DNA from: Chloroflexota bacterium
Lineage (GTDB): Bacteria > Chloroflexota > Limnocylindria > Limnocylindrales > CSP1-4
Length of the DNA: 8,677 nt
NCBI GenBank assembly: GCA_005881055.1
Contig: VBHW01000028.1
Location: 1 to 8,677 of the forward strand
Direction of reading: 5' to 3'
Shown here: positions 5,154 to 8,677 of the stretch, one piece after another
Layout of the letters: each line of letters starts with the position of its first letter
Position numbering within the stretch: the stretch's first letter is position 1
Notes under the pieces: generated by a model
Seen by the model: only the letters and a program-made list of their open reading frames with translations
What the model was told of the DNA's origin: nothing
Databases searched by the model: none
Program-made: the position numbers and the translations under genes

Positions 5154-6436
5154 CGCTGATCGTCTTCCGGGGGCAGCGGCAGGCCGCCCGCGCTCGCGGC
5201 CGTCGAGACCGGACCTTCGTCGGTCATGATCACGACCTCTTCCGCGGCGGCCGGACTGAGGTCCAGCGTCGCAGCGAGCTCGTCGACGACGACGCCGGGC
5301 GGTGGTGCAGCAATGAAGCCCGGTCGGAGCGGCATCCCGGCCGTGGCCTCCTCCGGCGTCGGTGGGTTGTGGCAGGCGATCCGGTGCGTGGTGTCCGGGC
5401 CGGTCAAGACGACCCGCGTGCCCGCGACGATCGGACTGAGCGGCGGGTTGTCCGTCCAGCACACCGGCAGCCGCCAGGCGCAGCGCGGCGCGAACGGACA
5501 GCCGGTCGGCGAGCGGCGCTGATCCGGCGGCGCCCCCTCGATCGGGATCAGCGGCTCGTGCCGCTCGGCGTCCAGCCGCGGGATCGAGTGGAGCAGGCCC
5601 ACGGTATAGGGGTGCGACGGCTGGGCGAACAGGTCGGCGGTCGTCGCGGTCTCGACGATGAAGCCCGCGTACATGACGTTGATCCGTTGCGTCATCCCCG
5701 CGACGACCCCGAGGTCGTGGGTGATGAGGATGACCGCCGTGCCCAGGCGATCCGTCAGGTCGCGGAGGAGCTCGAGGACCTGCGCCTGGATCGTCACGTC
5801 GAGCGCCGTCGTCGGCTCGTCGGCGATCATCAGCTTCGGCTCGAGGGAGAGCGCCATCGCGATCATCACGCGCTGGCGCATCCCGCCGCTGAACTGGTGG
5901 GGGTGGCTCCGCAGGCGAGTCTCCGGCTTCGGGATCCCGACCATGCCGAGGAGCTCGATCGAGCGGGCGCGCGCCTCCGCGCGCGTGACCTTGCGGTGGG
6001 CCCGGATCGTCTCGACCATCTGCTCCTCGATCGTGAGCACCGGGTTGAGGCTCGTCATCGGGTCCTGGAAGATCATCGCGACCTCCTTGCCCCGCAGGTC
6101 GCGCATCTCGTTCTCGGAGAGGCGGACGAGGTCGAGCCCGTCGAACTCGACGCGGCCGCCCGCGATGCGGCCGGCCGGCTTGGGCAGGAGCCGCATGATC
6201 GCGAGGTTCGTCACGCTCTTGCCGCAGCCCGACTCCCCGACGAGCCCGAGCGTCTCGCCCGACTCGAGCTCGAAGCTGATGCCGTTGACCGCGTGGACGG
6301 TCCCCTCGTGGGTCGAGAAGCGAACGACGAGATCCTCGACCTTGAGCAGCGGCCCCGCGGGCGCGATCCCGTGGGTCCGGCGCGCCATCGGCGCGGTCCG
6401 GCCGGCGCGCTCCGGGCGCATGGCGGGCGCGGTCAT
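5150..6436 (-). CDS. dppD: Peptide ABC transporter ATP-binding protein, DppD/OppD type
   Basis: The partner ATPase of DppF in a heterodimeric peptide importer. The 428-residue protein has Walker A GESGCGKS (67-74), Q-loop Q124 in MIFQDPMTSLNP, signature FSGGMRQR (182-189), Walker B LMIADEP (202-208) and H-loop H240. The SGGMRQRVMIAMAL block is characteristic of DppD. HPYTVGLLHSIPRLD (275-289) opens the oligopeptide-type C-terminal region, with cysteines 313, 319, 326 and 355. The ATG at 6436 overlaps the dppC stop as ATGA; a later ATG at codon 17 is possible, but the overlap favours the first. Beyond residue 358 there is an extra tail of about 70 residues, Pro/Ala-rich then acidic, with no family I recognise. 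The stop overlaps the dppF start. Confidence 0.93.
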   Translation of the reverse strand: MTAPAMRPERAGRTAPMARRTHGIAPAGPLLKVEDLVVRFSTHEGTVHAVNGISFELESGETLGLVGESGCGKSVTNLAIMRLLPKPAGRIAGGRVEFDGLDLVRLSENEMRDLRGKEVAMIFQDPMTSLNPVLTIEEQMVETIRAHRKVTRAEARARSIELLGMVGIPKPETRLRSHPHQFSGGMRQRVMIAMALSLEPKLMIADEPTTALDVTIQAQVLELLRDLTDRLGTAVILITHDLGVVAGMTQRINVMYAGFIVETATTADLFAQPSHPYTVGLLHSIPRLDAERHEPLIPIEGAPPDQRRSPTGCPFAPRCAWRLPVCWTDNPPLSPIVAGTRVVLTGPDTTHRIACHNPPTPEEATAGMPLRPGFIAAPPPGVVVDELAATLDLSPAAAEEVVIMTDEGPVSTAASAGGLPLPPEDDQR

Positions 6437-7335
6437 CGCTTCAGTCGCGGATCGAGCGACTCGCGCAGGCCGTCGCCGAGGAGGTTGAAGCCGATGGCGC
6501 TGATGATGATCGCGACGCCCGGGAAGAAGATGAGGTGCGGCGCCGAGCGCAGGGCGACGGTCGAGTCGGTGAGCATCGTCCCCCACTCGGCGGTCCGCGG
6601 GTCGGGCGGCCCGAGACCGAGGAAGCCGAGGCCGGCCACGTCGATGATCGCCGTCGCCAGGGCGAGGGTCGCCGCAACGATCATGGGGGTCAGGGCGTTC
6701 GGGATCATGTGTCGGAAGAGGAGGCGCGGGCCGGAGGCGCCGAGGGCGCGCGCAGCAAGGACGTAGTCGCTCTCGCGGATCGCGAGGAGGCTGCCCCGCA
6801 GGAGGCGCGCGAAGATCGGGGCGTTCGTCGCCGCGACGGCCAGCATGATCTGGACGAGGCCGCGGTCGAGCCAGGCGACGATCCCGATCGCGAGGAGGAT
6901 GCCCGGCACCGCGAGGAGGACGTCGACGACGCGCATGAGGACGTTGTCGATGCGCCCGCCGGCCGCCCCGGCGATCGCGCCCACGACGCCGCCCATGGCC
7001 AGGCCCATGATCACGGAGATCACGCCGACGAACAGGCTGATCCGGGCTCCGAAGATGACCCGACTGAACTCGTCGTGGCCCTGCCGGTCGAGCCCGAACA
7101 GGTGATTCGCCGCCGGGCCGGGCGGTGGCCCGCTCGGCGGATTCCACGTGAACCGGGCGAGCGGGTCGGCCGGGGCGATGACCGGCGCCAGCACGGCGAC
7201 CGTCACGAAGACGCCGATGAGGAACAGCCCGAGCAGCGCCGGCCGGTTGCGCAGCAGGCGGCGCAGCGCGTCGCGCCACAGGCCGCTGCTGACGCGGGCC
7301 TCCGCGCGCGGGACGGTCGCGGCTGCGGTCGTCAT
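6433..7335 (-). CDS. dppC: Peptide ABC transporter permease, DppC type
   Basis: Inner-membrane channel subunit that pairs with DppB. The 300-residue protein has a cytoplasmic N-terminus ending in basic residues, a first membrane helix at about 34-55, the family linker with HLFGLDRQGHDEFSRVIFG (78-96), and further hydrophobic helices at about 99-124, 134-155, 162-177, 214-236 and 267-288. The EAA loop that docks on the ATPases is at 190-213 (YVLAARALGAS...HMIPN). The DppC/OppC C-terminal signature GLGFLGLGPPDPRTAEWG (235-252) is clear. The ATG at 7335 shares one base with the dppB stop in a TGATG junction, which supports this start and coupled translation. Length and motifs are normal. Confidence 0.94.
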   Translation of the reverse strand: MTTAAATVPRAEARVSSGLWRDALRRLLRNRPALLGLFLIGVFVTVAVLAPVIAPADPLARFTWNPPSGPPPGPAANHLFGLDRQGHDEFSRVIFGARISLFVGVISVIMGLAMGGVVGAIAGAAGGRIDNVLMRVVDVLLAVPGILLAIGIVAWLDRGLVQIMLAVAATNAPIFARLLRGSLLAIRESDYVLAARALGASGPRLLFRHMIPNALTPMIVAATLALATAIIDVAGLGFLGLGPPDPRTAEWGTMLTDSTVALRSAPHLIFFPGVAIIISAIGFNLLGDGLRESLDPRLKR

Positions 7336-8339
7336 CAGGAGTAGCGAATCCGTGGGTTGAGGAACGCGTAGCCGACGTCGACGACGAGGTTCACCACGAG
7401 GAAGATGAACGCGAAGATGAGGATCATCGACTGGACCACGAAGTAGTCGTGGTCCTTGATGGCCTCGACGACGTACTTGCCGACGCCGTTCCAGCTGAAG
7501 ACCGACTCGGTGATGACCGCGCCGGCCAGCAGCCCGCCGACCTGCAGCCCGATCACGGTCGTCACCGGCAGCCACGCGTTGCGCATGATGTGGCGGTCGT
7601 CGACGCGGTGCTCGTTGAGGCCCTTCGCGCGCGCGGTCCGCACGTAGTCCTCGTTCGTCACGTCGAGCACCGCCGCCCGGGTGATCCGGGTGATGATCGC
7701 GAGCGGGATCGAGCCGAGCGCGATCGCCGGCAGGATGAGGTGCTTGACCGCGTCGACGAACCAGTCCCAGCGGCCGGCGAGGAGCGTGTCGACGAGCATG
7801 AAGTTCGTCACGGCCTCGAAGTCGAGCCGCGGATCGATCCGTCCCGAGGTCGGCAGCCACTTCAGCTGCACCGACAGGAAGAACTGGAGCGTGAGCCCGA
7901 GCACGAAGATCGGGATCGAGATCCCGACGAGGGAGATCACCGTCACGAGGCCGTCCCGGAAGCCCTGGACGTGGCGGGCGCCGAGCCGGCCGAGGGGGAT
8001 GCCCAGGCCGACGGCGAAGACGAGTGCGGCGATCGTCAGCTCGACCGTGCCCGGGAAGCGGACGGCGAACTCGCCCACGACCGGCCGGTTGTTGATGACG
8101 CTCTTGCCCAGGTCGCCCTGCAGGAGCTTGCCCAGATACGCGAGGTACTGGACGTAGAGCGGATGGTCGAGGCCGAGGTCCTCGCGGATCTTCGCGACGC
8201 GGTCGGGCGTCGCGTGCTGGCCGAGGAGCGCCACGGCCGGATCGCCGGGCAGGAGATGGATGAACGAGAAGACGATGATGGACAGGCCGAAGAGCACCGG
8301 GATGGCCGCCAGGACGCGGCGGACGATGTACTTCAGCAC
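7335..8339 (-). CDS. dppB: Peptide ABC transporter permease, DppB type
   Basis: Inner-membrane channel subunit of the importer. The 334-residue protein begins with the family-typical MLKYIVRRVL and a first membrane helix (about 9-31), then LLPGDPA (29-35), the periplasmic domain with DLGLDHPLYVQYLAYLGKLL (54-73), and GDLGKSV (75-81). Further helices lie at about 101-119, 130-160, 200-218, 257-277 and 302-324. The EAA loop is at 231-254 (DYVRTARAKGL...HIMRN), and the C-terminal YAFLNPRIRY (324-333) is characteristic. The start is GTG at 8339, with AGGGTGA on the minus strand somewhat further upstream than usual as a possible ribosome binding site. A strong hairpin separates it from the binding-protein gene. 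The gene is complete and ordinary. Confidence 0.95.
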   Translation of the reverse strand: MLKYIVRRVLAAIPVLFGLSIIVFSFIHLLPGDPAVALLGQHATPDRVAKIREDLGLDHPLYVQYLAYLGKLLQGDLGKSVINNRPVVGEFAVRFPGTVELTIAALVFAVGLGIPLGRLGARHVQGFRDGLVTVISLVGISIPIFVLGLTLQFFLSVQLKWLPTSGRIDPRLDFEAVTNFMLVDTLLAGRWDWFVDAVKHLILPAIALGSIPLAIITRITRAAVLDVTNEDYVRTARAKGLNEHRVDDRHIMRNAWLPVTTVIGLQVGGLLAGAVITESVFSWNGVGKYVVEAIKDHDYFVVQSMILIFAFIFLVVNLVVDVGYAFLNPRIRYS

Positions 8340-8366
8340 GGCGCGGTCGTCACCCTGAATGAGAGT

Positions 8367-8398
8367 GGTTCCCCCGGGACGGGCGTCCCGGGGGAACC
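8367..8398 (-). terminator. Strong intra-operon hairpin between the binding-protein gene and dppB
   Basis: GGTTCCCCCGGGAC (8367-8380) and GTCCCGGGGGAACC (8385-8398) are a perfect 14-bp stem with a four-base loop. On the minus strand it starts about 40 bases after the binding-protein stop and ends about 27 bases before the dppB GTG. No T-run follows (ACTCTC), so it probably gives partial termination or protects the 3' end of the upstream message rather than ending all transcription. Such hairpins are known between binding-protein and permease genes of ABC operons, where they allow excess binding protein. Confidence 0.7.
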
Positions 8399-8437
8399 GA
8401 CTTTCGCCTGGTCAGCGCATCGGCGCGGAGAGGCGCA

Positions 8438-8677
8438 TCACCGATCGAGCCAGACCGGGTAGAAGAGCTCGTAGAGGTTGCCCGCCCCGAGGAAGCCCTT
8501 CACGTCGGCCTTGGCCGCGGCGGGTGGCTTGGAGTGGACGATCGGCACGTCCGGCAGGTCCTTCGCCAGGATGTCCTGGGCGGTCTCCCATGCCGTCTTC
8601 GCCGCCGCGTCATCGGCAGCCACCGCGCCCGCGTCGAAGGCGTCGAAGAGCGCCTTCGGCCCGTAGGCGAACTCGGG
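8438..8677 (-). CDS. Extracellular solute-binding protein of the peptide ABC transporter, C-terminal end only
   Basis: Only the last 79 residues are in the window, and the frame is open to the right edge, so the 5' part lies outside. The visible part contains TAWETAQDILAKDLPDVPIVH, which fits the closing segment of family 5 (DppA/OppA-like) binding proteins, where a helix of this kind leads to a D-x-P-x-x-P strand. It is followed by VKGFLGAGNLYELFYPVWLDR at the C-terminus. The position just upstream of dppB in the same direction supports this reading. These lipid-anchored or periplasmic proteins capture the substrate and deliver it to the permease. Signal peptide, lipobox and ligand pocket are not visible, so the substrate class cannot be inferred. 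A GTG at 8623 is internal and not the start. Confidence 0.8.
   Translation of the reverse strand, partial: PEFAYGPKALFDAFDAGAVAADDAAAKTAWETAQDILAKDLPDVPIVHSKPPAAAKADVKGFLGAGNLYELFYPVWLDR

Noticed and set aside
3696..5159. Long plus-strand open frames opposite the transporter and NAD genes (for example 1980-3458, 3696-5159, 5369-6766, 7449-8462)
   Set aside because: They are antisense shadows of well-identified minus-strand genes; their translations are Arg/Asp/His-rich, without family motifs, as expected in GC-rich DNA.

Overview
This is a GC-rich window (about 70% GC by eye) from a bacterial chromosome. Codons mostly end in G or C, and neighbouring genes are joined by 1- or 4-base stop/start overlaps. 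The genes would fit a high-GC Chloroflexota or actinobacterial lineage, but nothing here fixes the phylum. I see no mobile element, phage gene, CRISPR array, toxin or defence gene. Most of the window is ordinary core metabolism and transport; the points of interest are mainly in the gaps and at gene ends.

Left edge (1-861). A plus-strand single-stranded DNA-binding protein gene (140-535) lacks the codons for the first strand of its OB fold, and the 139 bases before it do not supply them. After it come a strong GC hairpin (550-582), a stretch of consecutive small hairpins (about 614-695) and a second strong hairpin (696-731). The last of these lies between ssb and the convergent rsmI gene and could serve both strands.

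Middle (862-3604, minus strand). Three translationally coupled genes are read right to left. They are a nitrilase-fold amidohydrolase that looks like the glutaminase half of NAD synthetase, an ammonia-type NAD synthetase (nadE) and the 16S rRNA methyltransferase rsmI. The first two appear to be a split version of the usual fused glutamine-dependent NAD synthetase. A -10-like hexamer (TAGACT) ends exactly six bases before the nitrilase ATG, which suggests leaderless transcription.

Right (3912-8677, minus strand). This is a complete Dpp/Opp-type peptide ABC transporter core in the order binding protein (C-terminal end only, cut by the window edge), permease DppB, permease DppC, ATPase DppD, ATPase DppF. 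The last four are joined by TGATG or ATGA junctions. A perfect 14-bp hairpin lies between the binding-protein gene and dppB, where it could set the ratio of binding protein to membrane parts. Both ATPases carry C-terminal tails beyond the usual family end; that of DppF is a low-complexity Gly/Ser/Ala stretch encoded by short tandem repeats.

Functional picture: peptide (or similar oligopeptide/opine/metal-chelate) import, NAD biosynthesis with glutamine as nitrogen donor, ribosomal RNA modification, and a probably incomplete SSB. I did not find a convincing new biological system.
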